Source: Bacteroidales bacterium
GTDB taxonomy: Bacteria > Bacteroidota > Bacteroidia > Bacteroidales > FEN-979
Reading direction: 5' to 3'
Length of the DNA: 64,000 nucleotides
Assembly: GCA_023231065.1 (NCBI GenBank)
Contig: JALNWE010000009.1
Span: 3,447 to 67,446 of the forward strand
Shown in pieces: positions 53,051 to 60,222 of this stretch; the first letter of the stretch is position 1, and every line of letters begins with the position of its first letter. The notes beneath the pieces are model-generated. The model did no database searches and was not told the origin of the DNA. It saw nothing but the letters and a program-made list of their open reading frames with translations. The position numbers and the translations under genes were made by a program.

Positions 53051-54570
53051 TGGAGGAAAGAAAATATATAGAACTAACAGGGAATCCGGTAATCATGGAA
53101 TTATCGGATATACCGGTACTGGAATATCAGGAATTCCGCCAACTGATTGATGATTTGTTGAAGAATGAAAGGGCTCATTGCCTGACCTATTTTGTGTATC
53201 CTCAGCGCGATCGGCGCCAATTTATTTGTTGTATGGGAATGGATGTGAAACACACCATTCTTGTATTTTCACATGAGCAGGCGGCAATGAATGGCTTATT
53301 ACTTGAATCCATCACCCAACGCCATTTCTGTTTTCATGTTTTTGAACGGGAGATCCATGAAAATTATGGAATTGGCTTTATAGGCCATCCCTGGTTGAAA
53401 CCGGTACGTTTCCCGTTTGATCGCGCCGACCAGTCGATTACAATGAATGCTTATCCTTTTTATTCCATTGATGGCGAGGAGCTGCATGAAGTGGGGGTGG
53501 GGCCAATTCATGCAGGAGTGATCGAACCGGGATATTTCCGTTTTATATGCCATGGCGAAAATGTACTTCATCTGGAAATACAGCTGGGTTATCAGCACAG
53601 GGGAATAGAAAGGAATTTCATTGCAAAATCAACGCTCCTTCAAAGGGCTATTTTAGCCGAAAGCATCGCGGGGGATACCACTATCGGACATTCCATGGCC
53701 TTTGGTGGGTTGATGGAAACCCTGGGGGACCAACCTGTATCGCCTCAGATGTCGCTGGAGCGTGCCATTGCCCTTGAACTCGAACGGATCGCGGCCCATA
53801 TCGGCGATACTGCCGCCATTTGTGGTGATATTGCCTACCAGTTCGGGCAGGTAGTAAACGAAGCGCTGCGCACCATTGTTATTAACACGACCCAGCGCTG
53901 GTGCGGTAACCGGTTTGGGAAAGGACTGATAAGGCCTGGCGGCGCCCATTATCCGTTAACCCCGGAAATCAAATTACTGATCCTGAAAAACCTGGCCGAA
54001 GTTGAAGGACGTTTTACCCAAATAACCGGACGGATGTTTACCATGCCCAGTGTTCTTGGCCGTTTTGAAGCAATAGGCACGGTTACTGCACAACAGGCTA
54101 AAACGATCGGGGCAGTTGGAATGGCAGCTCGCAGCTGCGGGTTGATGAGGGATATACGCTGGTCTCATCCTTTTGGCGCTTTCCGCGACATACAGGTTGA
54201 TCCCGTGGCGCTCCCATCCGGTGATGTCTGGTCAAGGACCATGTTGCGAAAACTGGAGGTGGATAGATCCATTGCTATGATCAGGGAGTTTCTGGAACGC
54301 CATGATTGTATGGGCGCGACTGAAACCCCGACGAACAATATGCCTTTACGGCAGAATTCTTTTGCGCTGTCGCTCACTGAAGGGTGGAGGGGCGAAATTT
54401 GTCATGCAGCGATAACCGGAGATCGTGGGGAGCTCGTTCATTACAAAGTGAAAGATCCGTCGTTCCATAACTGGATGGCGCTGGCCCTGGCCGTCAGAAA
54501 CCAGGAAATATCCGATTTTCCGCTTTGCAATAAGAGCTATAACCTTTCGTATTGCGGAAATGACCTGTAA
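53050..54570 (+). CDS. HyfG/NuoCD-like large subunit lacking the NiFe site
   Basis: A 506-residue fusion: NuoC-like part (about 1-125) with FEREIHENYGIGFIGHPWLK, and NuoD/hydrogenase-large-subunit part (about 150-506) with LGYQHRGIERNFIAK. Where group 4 hydrogenases have RICGIC-x3-H, this protein reads SIAGDTTIGH, so both N-terminal cysteines are gone. At the C-terminus, DPCxxC is replaced by YNLSYCGNDL, leaving one cysteine. It therefore cannot hold a NiFe centre in the known way, matching proteins called Ehr (energy-converting hydrogenase-related). No C-terminal maturation peptide is needed or seen. Confidence 0.88.
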   Translation: MEERKYIELTGNPVIMELSDIPVLEYQEFRQLIDDLLKNERAHCLTYFVYPQRDRRQFICCMGMDVKHTILVFSHEQAAMNGLLLESITQRHFCFHVFEREIHENYGIGFIGHPWLKPVRFPFDRADQSITMNAYPFYSIDGEELHEVGVGPIHAGVIEPGYFRFICHGENVLHLEIQLGYQHRGIERNFIAKSTLLQRAILAESIAGDTTIGHSMAFGGLMETLGDQPVSPQMSLERAIALELERIAAHIGDTAAICGDIAYQFGQVVNEALRTIVINTTQRWCGNRFGKGLIRPGGAHYPLTPEIKLLILKNLAEVEGRFTQITGRMFTMPSVLGRFEAIGTVTAQQAKTIGAVGMAARSCGLMRDIRWSHPFGAFRDIQVDPVALPSGDVWSRTMLRKLEVDRSIAMIREFLERHDCMGATETPTNNMPLRQNSFALSLTEGWRGEICHAAITGDRGELVHYKVKDPSFHNWMALALAVRNQEISDFPLCNKSYNLSYCGNDL

Positions 54571-54605
54571 ATCATAAAAATAACAGATTAAATCATAGAT
54601 CGTAA

Positions 54606-55367
54606 ATGTTTCTTCGCGAAATCCCGATTCTTCTTCATCATGGCCGGCAATATGTTCCGGATCTCCGTCATGTTGAATTGCCGGATACTTTCCGGGGCAG
54701 GCCCGTTATCAGCCCGGATATTACTCCGGAAGAAAATACGATGATAGCAAGCCTTTGTCCGGTAGCAGCTATCGGAGTCCAACCTTGTTCCATTGATCTG
54801 GGGAAATGTGTTTTTTGCAAAGAGTGCGGGTTCATACTTCCCGGTAAAATTAAATTCACCTCCGATTACAGAATGGCCACAAATGACAGGAAAAAATTGG
54901 TCATCCTGCCAGGCGAAGAGGGGCCGTTAAGATTAGACCCGGGAAAAATTCGCGATGAGATACACCGGATATTCAGGCGCTCCCTTAAACTTCGTCAGGT
55001 ATCGGCCGGAGGGGATAATTCGGCCGAAATGGAGTTAAATGCCGCCGGTAATGTTAATTTCGACATGGGACGTTTTGGCATTGAATTCGTTGCCTCCCCC
55101 CGACATGCCGATGGGATCGTGATCACAGGGCCGGTTACGTCAAATATGGCAGAGGCTTTGCAGATCTGTTATGAAGCCATACCAGATCCAAAACTGGTCA
55201 TCCTGGCTGGCAGCGATGCGATCGGTGGTGGTATGTTTTCAGACAGTCCCGCGATCAACCGGTCGTTTTTAAAGCAGGTCGCAATCGATCTGTTCATCCC
55301 CGGAAATCCTCCGCACCCGCTGACATTTATCAATGGGGTACTCGATTTAATTGGCCATGAACAATAG
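54606..55367 (+). CDS. HyfI/NuoB-like small subunit fused to a one-cluster ferredoxin domain, proximal cluster lost
   Basis: A 253-residue protein. Residues about 25-90 are a ferredoxin domain: C51 (LCPVAAI) and C68, C71, C74 (CVFCKEC) form one complete [4Fe-4S] ligand set, while the first three cysteines of the other cluster and its fourth (FILPG) are absent. Residues about 128-253 are NuoB-like, with FGIEFVASPRHADGIVITGP conserved, but the four ligands of the proximal cluster are D137 and A140 (GGDNSAEMEL), D204 (GSDAIGGG) and N234 (IPGNPPHP). It is the last gene, 35 nt after the large subunit. Confidence 0.87.
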   Translation: MFLREIPILLHHGRQYVPDLRHVELPDTFRGRPVISPDITPEENTMIASLCPVAAIGVQPCSIDLGKCVFCKECGFILPGKIKFTSDYRMATNDRKKLVILPGEEGPLRLDPGKIRDEIHRIFRRSLKLRQVSAGGDNSAEMELNAAGNVNFDMGRFGIEFVASPRHADGIVITGPVTSNMAEALQICYEAIPDPKLVILAGSDAIGGGMFSDSPAINRSFLKQVAIDLFIPGNPPHPLTFINGVLDLIGHEQ

Positions 55368-55433
55368 TGAGGGAAAATGATTACCTTCGTTTTGTTTTTC
55401 CGGTTAAAACAGAGGCATCTGAAAAACCTTTTT

Positions 55434-55961
55434 ATGAAAAAAACAATTCCCTTGCTGCTCATCTTTTTGTTGCCCGTCATTGCCAACGGACAATTTAATG
55501 TAAAAAGGGATTCCCTGCATTATTACAAATTTCTTGCCCAGGCCGAATTTGATATGATCGGGGATTATGCTTCCTCATCTTATTATCTTACCAAAGCGAT
55601 CCGGCTGGATCCAGGCGATTATGAGCTCTATGAACAGAGAGCTATCGCGAAAAGCTTTTTAGAGGATAATAAAGGCGCGGAGAATGATTTATCGATTGTC
55701 CTTCAGCTTGATCCCGGTAATTTTGCGGCTTATGCAGGACGCGCCTATGCCCGGGTTAAATTAAAAAAATATCACGAAGCCATCCAGGATTTTAATTTCC
55801 TGATACAGTCTGAACCTGCTTTTCAGGGTTATTATCTTGATAGGGGTTTGTTAAAACTGGAATTAAAGGACCTGGATGGCGCTTGTTCTGACTTCAGGCA
55901 AGCAACCACCCTGGGTTCAGCGACCGGATACCGAAATTTGATGGATTATTGTTACCGTTGA
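55434..55961 (+). CDS. Secreted tetratricopeptide-repeat protein
   Basis: A 175-residue protein: signal peptide MKKTIPLLLIFLLPVIANGQ, then about four TPR units (YSSSYYLTKAIRLDPGDYEL, NDLSIVLQLDPGNFAAYAGR, EAIQDFNFLIQSEPAFQGYY) and C-terminal GACSDFRQATTLGSATGY. Such proteins act as periplasmic scaffolds; no partner can be named. A variant -7 box TACCTTCG (55382-55389) lies upstream; the frame from ATG 55377 begins before it and is rejected. Confidence 0.82.
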   Translation: MKKTIPLLLIFLLPVIANGQFNVKRDSLHYYKFLAQAEFDMIGDYASSSYYLTKAIRLDPGDYELYEQRAIAKSFLEDNKGAENDLSIVLQLDPGNFAAYAGRAYARVKLKKYHEAIQDFNFLIQSEPAFQGYYLDRGLLKLELKDLDGACSDFRQATTLGSATGYRNLMDYCYR

Positions 55962-56004
55962 TCGGATTTTCTTTATATTTACAATCCATTAAATCTTCGT
56001 AACA

Positions 56005-57408
56005 TTGAAAAATTCATTTTTGTTATCCTTGATCCTTATATGGATCAGTTACAGCGCTATCGCACAGGTCGGTATCAATACCGATGGAAGTCAACCGGAT
56101 AATTCGGCCATGCTGGATGTCAAATCAACATCCAAAGGCATCCTCCTCCCGCGGATGACGCGCCTTCAACGCGATGCCATAACAACGCCTGCTGATGGGC
56201 TAATGATCTATTGTACAACCTGTGGCTCAAATGGCGCGTTGAGTTTATACACCAATGGGGGGTGGACCACTTTTTCACCCTGTTCAGTATCTCCTCCTGC
56301 TTCAGGAAGCCACCTTGTTTCGCCAGGTCAGATCATCTGGAATTGGCTGATGGTTACTGGCGCTGACGGCTATAAATGGAACACCGTACCTGATATCGAA
56401 ACCGCCATGGATATGGGAACGAGCCTGTCAAAAACCGAAACAGGGACCAGTTGTGGTACCGGATACACCCGGTATATCTGTGCCTACAACTCCTGCGGTG
56501 AATCAACTATGACTTCGCTAACCCAAGCCGTTCCTGGTACAGTTCCCGCATCGCCCGTGCCAGGCGCTCATGGGCCGGGACAAAATTCTATTCAATGGAA
56601 CTGGTCCGGCATTCCGGATATCCCGGGATATAAATGGAATACCTCCAATAATCTTTCTTCAGCCGTGGACGTTGGCGCCAGTACCTCCAGGACAGAATCC
56701 GGATTGGTATGCGGGACATCTTATACCCGATATGTATGGGCGTATAATGGATGTGGATATTCCGTGCCGGCCGTTTTAACTCAAAGTACGTTGGCTTGCC
56801 TGAACTGTGGACAAGCTTTTACTGATGCCCGCGACGGGAAAAGCTATAATACCGTTCAGATAGGGGCCCAATGCTGGATGGGACAAAACCTGAATATCGG
56901 GACCAGGATCAATGGTCTGGAAGATCAAACGGATAATGATATTATTGAAAAATATTGTTATGACGACTCGGAGCTAAACTGTAACACATACGGAGGATTG
57001 TACCAATGGAATGAAATGATGCAATACATCTATTTACCGGGAGAACAAGGAATTTGTCCCGACGGATGGCATAATCCGACTGATGATGAATGGTCAGCCC
57101 TCGTTTCTTTTCTGGGTGGCGAAGGCGTGGCAGGCGGCAAAATGAAGGAAACCGGTACCAGTCACTGGGCTTCTCCCAATACCGGGGCTTCCAATTCCAG
57201 CGCTTTTTCGGCTTTGCCCGGAGGTAACCGGGATGAGTACGGAAGCTTTACAGATCTGACCTATACAGGTAATTTTTGGTCCTCCGCTGAAAATACTTCA
57301 GCGGAAGGAGCATGGAACAGATATATGGGTTATTATTTTGAAGATATTGTCACCTCTGCCAGCAACAAGGCTAACGGTTTTTCTGTGAGATGTGTGAAAA
57401 ATAACTGA
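56005..57408 (+). CDS. Secreted FISUMP-domain protein with two fibronectin-like repeats
   Basis: A 467-residue protein starting at a TTG; an in-frame stop (55990-55992) precedes it and no ATG lies between, so TTG is the probable start. Signal peptide to SAIAQ, then the Bacteroidota opener VGINTDGSQPDNSAMLDVKS. Two repeats of about 75 residues follow (about 97-172 and 180-258), each with GYKWNT and CGTxYTRYxxAYNxCG. The C-terminal FISUMP domain (about 270-467) has DGKSYNTVQIGAQCWMGQNL, ICPDGWHNPTDDEWSALV and GFSVRCVKN. Probably surface located; function unknown. Confidence 0.85.
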   Translation: MKNSFLLSLILIWISYSAIAQVGINTDGSQPDNSAMLDVKSTSKGILLPRMTRLQRDAITTPADGLMIYCTTCGSNGALSLYTNGGWTTFSPCSVSPPASGSHLVSPGQIIWNWLMVTGADGYKWNTVPDIETAMDMGTSLSKTETGTSCGTGYTRYICAYNSCGESTMTSLTQAVPGTVPASPVPGAHGPGQNSIQWNWSGIPDIPGYKWNTSNNLSSAVDVGASTSRTESGLVCGTSYTRYVWAYNGCGYSVPAVLTQSTLACLNCGQAFTDARDGKSYNTVQIGAQCWMGQNLNIGTRINGLEDQTDNDIIEKYCYDDSELNCNTYGGLYQWNEMMQYIYLPGEQGICPDGWHNPTDDEWSALVSFLGGEGVAGGKMKETGTSHWASPNTGASNSSAFSALPGGNRDEYGSFTDLTYTGNFWSSAENTSAEGAWNRYMGYYFEDIVTSASNKANGFSVRCVKNN

Positions 57409-57434
57409 AAGACCTGGCTTACTCCGGAATCACT

Positions 57435-57480
57435 GGCCGAAAACTACTTTTCACCGCCAAGTTGCTAAAAATTATGTAAT
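57435..57480. repeat. Interspersed repeat, copy B, ending in the left direct repeat
   Basis: It starts GGCCGAAAACTACTTTTCACC and continues with GCCAAGT. AAAACTACTTTT and ACCGC-x-AAG are shared with copy A. Its last 18 bases (57463-57480) TGCTAAAAATTATGTAAT recur with one change at 58524-58541. It ends at the stop codon of the methyltransferase gene. Confidence 0.55.
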
Positions 57481-58325
57481 TAAATAGGATTGGAAGGTTT
57501 GGTCTGCCCTATGCCTTGTTTATTAGGCGCGGTTTTAATATTTTCGAGGGAGATCAAGCAATAATATGTTGTAATAAAAAAATCTTTGATGAACGGGATA
57601 TTTAACATTCCTGGTAGTTTTCTTGTTTTGAGTTTGAATTTGATCTCATAATTCGGGTTGATCATATAAAAGGCCTCGCTGTCAATTTTAAAATTCCTTT
57701 TAGTCAAAATATTTTTGAACTTAATTAGAGAGATTCTCGTTTCTTTTACTTCCAATAATCCGTTAATCTTAGCTTTATTTTCACCAAATAATTTTAATAT
57801 TCCCGTATATAAGGTATCGGGGAGAAGGTGGAAATATGGCAGTTTTCTTAGAAAGGGATTTTCACACATTTGTTGATGACCGCCAAAGGGCATCCTCCAT
57901 GGGGGAAAGGCAAGAAAAAGTTTGCCAGATGGTTTAATGAACTTTTTGATGTGTTCAAAAAAAGTATCTTGATCATGAATATGTTCTATGGTGTCGCGCA
58001 TGATAATTAAGTCAAACATGAATTGTTCACCAGGCTTTATTTTATATATATCTTCAGCAATTAATGTGAGGTTCCTTTTTTGGGAGTGGTTGCCAAAGAA
58101 TTTTTTTGCATTGGATATTTTATTTTCGGCAATGTCAACTCCTACAACCTTACAACCAATATCTAAAAATGGTTTCAGGTTCCCCCCTTCCCCACATCCT
58201 ATTTCTGCAATAACTAAATTAGAAGTAATTGGTAGTGATTTATTAATATAGGGAATTATATGTTTTTTTGCAGTATAATTCTGTTCCTGAAAGTACTTTT
58301 CCCTGTCAATATACCTGTTGTCCAT
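57480..58325 (-). CDS. SAM-dependent methyltransferase (class I)
   Basis: A 281-residue protein. SAM-binding motif I is NLVIAEIGCGEGGNLKPFLD (about 36-55), followed by VVGVDIAENKISNAKKFF (motif II acidic residue) and DLIIMRDTIEHIHDQDTFFE (post-motif). IKPSGKLFLAFPPWRMPFGG resembles small-molecule or lipid methyltransferases such as UbiE/COQ5-like and glycan-tailoring enzymes. The substrate is unknown. The gene is clearly richer in A+T than its neighbours, has no partner genes and lies between 18-bp direct repeats, which suggests acquisition. Confidence 0.83.
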   Translation of the reverse strand: MDNRYIDREKYFQEQNYTAKKHIIPYINKSLPITSNLVIAEIGCGEGGNLKPFLDIGCKVVGVDIAENKISNAKKFFGNHSQKRNLTLIAEDIYKIKPGEQFMFDLIIMRDTIEHIHDQDTFFEHIKKFIKPSGKLFLAFPPWRMPFGGHQQMCENPFLRKLPYFHLLPDTLYTGILKLFGENKAKINGLLEVKETRISLIKFKNILTKRNFKIDSEAFYMINPNYEIKFKLKTRKLPGMLNIPFIKDFFITTYYCLISLENIKTAPNKQGIGQTKPSNPI

Positions 58326-58523
58326 GACCTAGCCAGATTCCATTGGATCTATGTTGTTTACCAACAAGTTCAGTGGCTAAAACAAAATTTGATATTCAAT
58401 GCAGCAAATTTCAACACAGTGGCGCTTGTCACAAACTTAGTTCGCCAAACGGACAGAAAACATCGATGAACAGGCTCATTTCACCCGGTTTCACAAACGG
58501 GCGAGAGCATCAGGTCGCTCAAA

Positions 58524-58541
58524 TGCTAAAAATTATATAAT
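58524..58541. repeat. Right direct repeat flanking the methyltransferase island
   Basis: TGCTAAAAATTATATAAT matches 57463-57480 at 17 of 18 positions in the same orientation, 1061 bp apart. Confidence 0.55.
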
Positions 58542-58542
58542 A

Positions 58543-58576
58543 GAGCCGACTCCAAAAAGTGGCTTTCGGAGTGGGC
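58543..58576. repeat. Palindromic interspersed repeat, copy C
   Basis: GAGCCGACTCC at the left faces CGGAGTGGGC at the right around a short AAAAAGTGGCTTT core, giving a hairpin. The termini match copies A and D. Confidence 0.55.
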
Positions 58577-58632
58577 ACAAGCTTTGAGAAATGAAATGTC
58601 ATTTATCTCAGTCATTCGATCTTCTGAATATA

Positions 58633-58731
58633 CCGTCATTATACAACCCTTATACAGCCCTTATATAGTCCTTATACAATCATTGAACAACCCTTATACA
58701 ACCATTGAACAACCATTGAACAACCATTATA
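58633..58731. repeat. 11-bp minisatellite, nine units
   Basis: Nine consecutive 11-bp units of the type CAACC(C/A)TT(A/G)(T/A)A: CCGTCATTATA, CAACCCTTATA, CAGCCCTTATA, TAGTCCTTATA, CAATCATTGAA, CAACCCTTATA, CAACCATTGAA, CAACCATTGAA, CAACCATTATA. Two variant classes (TTATA and TTGAA endings) alternate irregularly. An open frame of 62 codons here is made by the repeat and is not thought to be a gene. Confidence 0.85.
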
Positions 58732-59167
58732 CAAATTGCAAATGCGCGCAGAAAGCGTCAGAATGCACTTGATTCAAAACGCGCTGGAAGCTCGGATTTT
58801 AGTAACTTGATCTTACTTATGAAAATATAAAAGCTGAATTGAACAAACCAATCAAATCATTACAGGATATAGCATTTTGTACAATTTTGAAAAACAGGAT
58901 TTTTCATGGTGGAATATTCAGTAATGTCTCGGGGTTAAACTCCTGTACATCGTTTGCCTCCATTTGTTTATGTTTGTCCAAAATTGGATTTTTTTCAATT
59001 AACTGATAATCAAACAGGGAGTGTTTTTAAACCCGATCAGTATTTTATCTATCTGTAAAAAATTTTATTTTCCAAGGTCAAAATAAAAATTCAACATTTT
59101 TTACATGGGGATTAAATATCTATAAGTCATTATTATATTTATCTTAGCACTTTACAACAACCAAACC

Positions 59168-59884
59168 ATGATGAAAAACACAATATTCACATTTTGTTTT
59201 TTAACAGCATTAATATGTTCAGGTCAAGATGCTATTATTCTAAAGAGTGGATTTAAATATCGAGTTAAAATTGTCAAGGTTTACAATGATGACTCAATTC
59301 ATTTCTATTATTTATCGGATCATGGGAAGGAAATTAAGAATATTGACATTAAATATGTAGATGATTATTACTATGGAGATGTACAATTCCCGTATGATAC
59401 TGCGACCGGTATAATCACATATACAGAGGTTGTTCAGGTTCCTGGCAAAACAAAAGATGAAATATATTTTGCCTCAAAAACTTTTATTGCAACCACCTTT
59501 AGGTCAGCAAAAGACGTTATACAACTGGATGATAAAGAAAATGGGGAATTAATTGTTAAGGGGAATTTTAAGGAATGCGTAGGAATGTCAATGAGATCGT
59601 GGGGAAATTGTGATCAAATTGTGTCATTCACGCTTAACATTCAGACTAAAGATGGGCGATTTAAATATAAAATAGATAATTTTCAACATGAATCCTATGC
59701 GAGAGACCTTGGTAACGGCGGAGATTTAGAAAATGAAAAACCTGCCTGTGGATTTATTTTGTTTTCAGCCGGGAAATGGAAAGACATTAAAAATCAAACC
59801 TGTGACAAGGTGACTCAATTAATTTCAGAATTAAAAGAAAGTATAACAACACTGAAAACGCCCAAAGAAGATAACAGTTGGTGA
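59168..59884 (+). CDS. Secreted DUF4468-domain protein
   Basis: A 238-residue protein: signal peptide MMKNTIFTFCFLTALICSGQ, a small beta domain (about 21-75: AIILKSGFKYRVKIVKVYND), then DUF4468 with TBP-like fold (about 82-180: GIITYTEVVQVPGKTKDEIY, KENGELIVKGNFK) and a helical C-terminus. DUF4468 proteins are common in Bacteroidota and of unknown role. It is A+T-rich like the methyltransferase region and stands alone. Confidence 0.78.
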   Translation: MMKNTIFTFCFLTALICSGQDAIILKSGFKYRVKIVKVYNDDSIHFYYLSDHGKEIKNIDIKYVDDYYYGDVQFPYDTATGIITYTEVVQVPGKTKDEIYFASKTFIATTFRSAKDVIQLDDKENGELIVKGNFKECVGMSMRSWGNCDQIVSFTLNIQTKDGRFKYKIDNFQHESYARDLGNGGDLENEKPACGFILFSAGKWKDIKNQTCDKVTQLISELKESITTLKTPKEDNSW

Positions 59885-60006
59885 CCTCATCGTTTTATTG
59901 TTTACCGACTCTATAAAATGCGCGCGCGAGGGATCTGAATTTTCCACCTCCACTGACCCCGGAACACGTCAAAACGACTTTTACCGTCCCCCTTACCGTC
60001 CCCGGC

Positions 60007-60046
60007 CAAAACAAAAACAGCTGCATATTATTCATTCACAGCTGTT
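60007..60046 (-). terminator. Intrinsic terminator of tRNA-Arg
   Basis: Minus strand: AACAGCTG and CAGCTGTT form an 8-bp perfect stem with a 15-base loop, followed by TTTGTTT. It lies 17 nt after the 3' end of the tRNA. Confidence 0.65.
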
Positions 60047-60062
60047 TAATGTTTATTAAGTG

Positions 60063-60134
60063 TAGCCCCACCAGGAATCGAACCTGGATTTAAAGTTTAG
60101 GAAACTTCCGTTCTATCCATTGAACTACAGGGCC
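60063..60134 (-). tRNA. tRNA-Arg (anticodon CCT)
   Basis: Cloverleaf on the minus strand: acceptor GGCCCTG with TGGGGCT (three G-U pairs), T8 A9, D-arm GTTC-AATGGATA-GAAC, anticodon stem GAAGT/ACTTT with loop TTCCTAA (anticodon CCT, reads AGG), T-arm CCAGG-TTCGATT-CCTGG, discriminator A. Bases CA follow; a full CCA is not encoded. Confidence 0.95.
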
Positions 60135-60137
60135 TTT

Positions 60138-60158
60138 ACTATTGACTATTGACTATTG
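60138..60158. repeat. 7-bp tandem repeat (ACTATTG)x3
   Basis: Three exact copies of ACTATTG directly upstream of the tRNA gene. Confidence 0.85.
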
Positions 60159-60178
60159 AAAGCTGTTCGTTATCTGCC

Positions 60179-60202
60179 ATCCTTCATCCTTCATCCTTCA
60201 TC
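60179..60202. repeat. 7-bp tandem repeat (ATCCTTC)x3.4
   Basis: Three exact copies and a part copy of ATCCTTC, 20 bp after the first 7-bp array and just downstream of metG. Confidence 0.85.
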
Positions 60203-60222
60203 AGGGCACAAAATTAGTGAAA

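Larger units (their letters stand above)
58326..59167. other. 842-bp region without genes, rich in repeats
   Basis: No convincing coding sequence. It holds the right direct repeat (58524-58541), palindromic copy C (58543-58576), and the 11-bp minisatellite (58633-58731). The rest (58740-59160) is AT-rich, and no TAnnTTTG box was identified upstream of the DUF4468 gene. Confidence 0.6.

Noticed and set aside
53050..55367. Annotation as an active NiFe hydrogenase or as respiratory complex I
   Set aside because: The NiFe cysteines and all proximal-cluster ligands are missing, and there is no NADH module or quinone-site gene set beyond the HyfC type.
58633..58731. Array considered as a CRISPR
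   Set aside because: Units are 11 bp, joined without spacers, and no cas genes are present.
58584..58772. Open frame of 62 codons, MRNEMSFISVIRSSEY...
   Set aside because: Most of it is the translation of the 11-bp minisatellite; no ribosome site, promoter or conservation signal.
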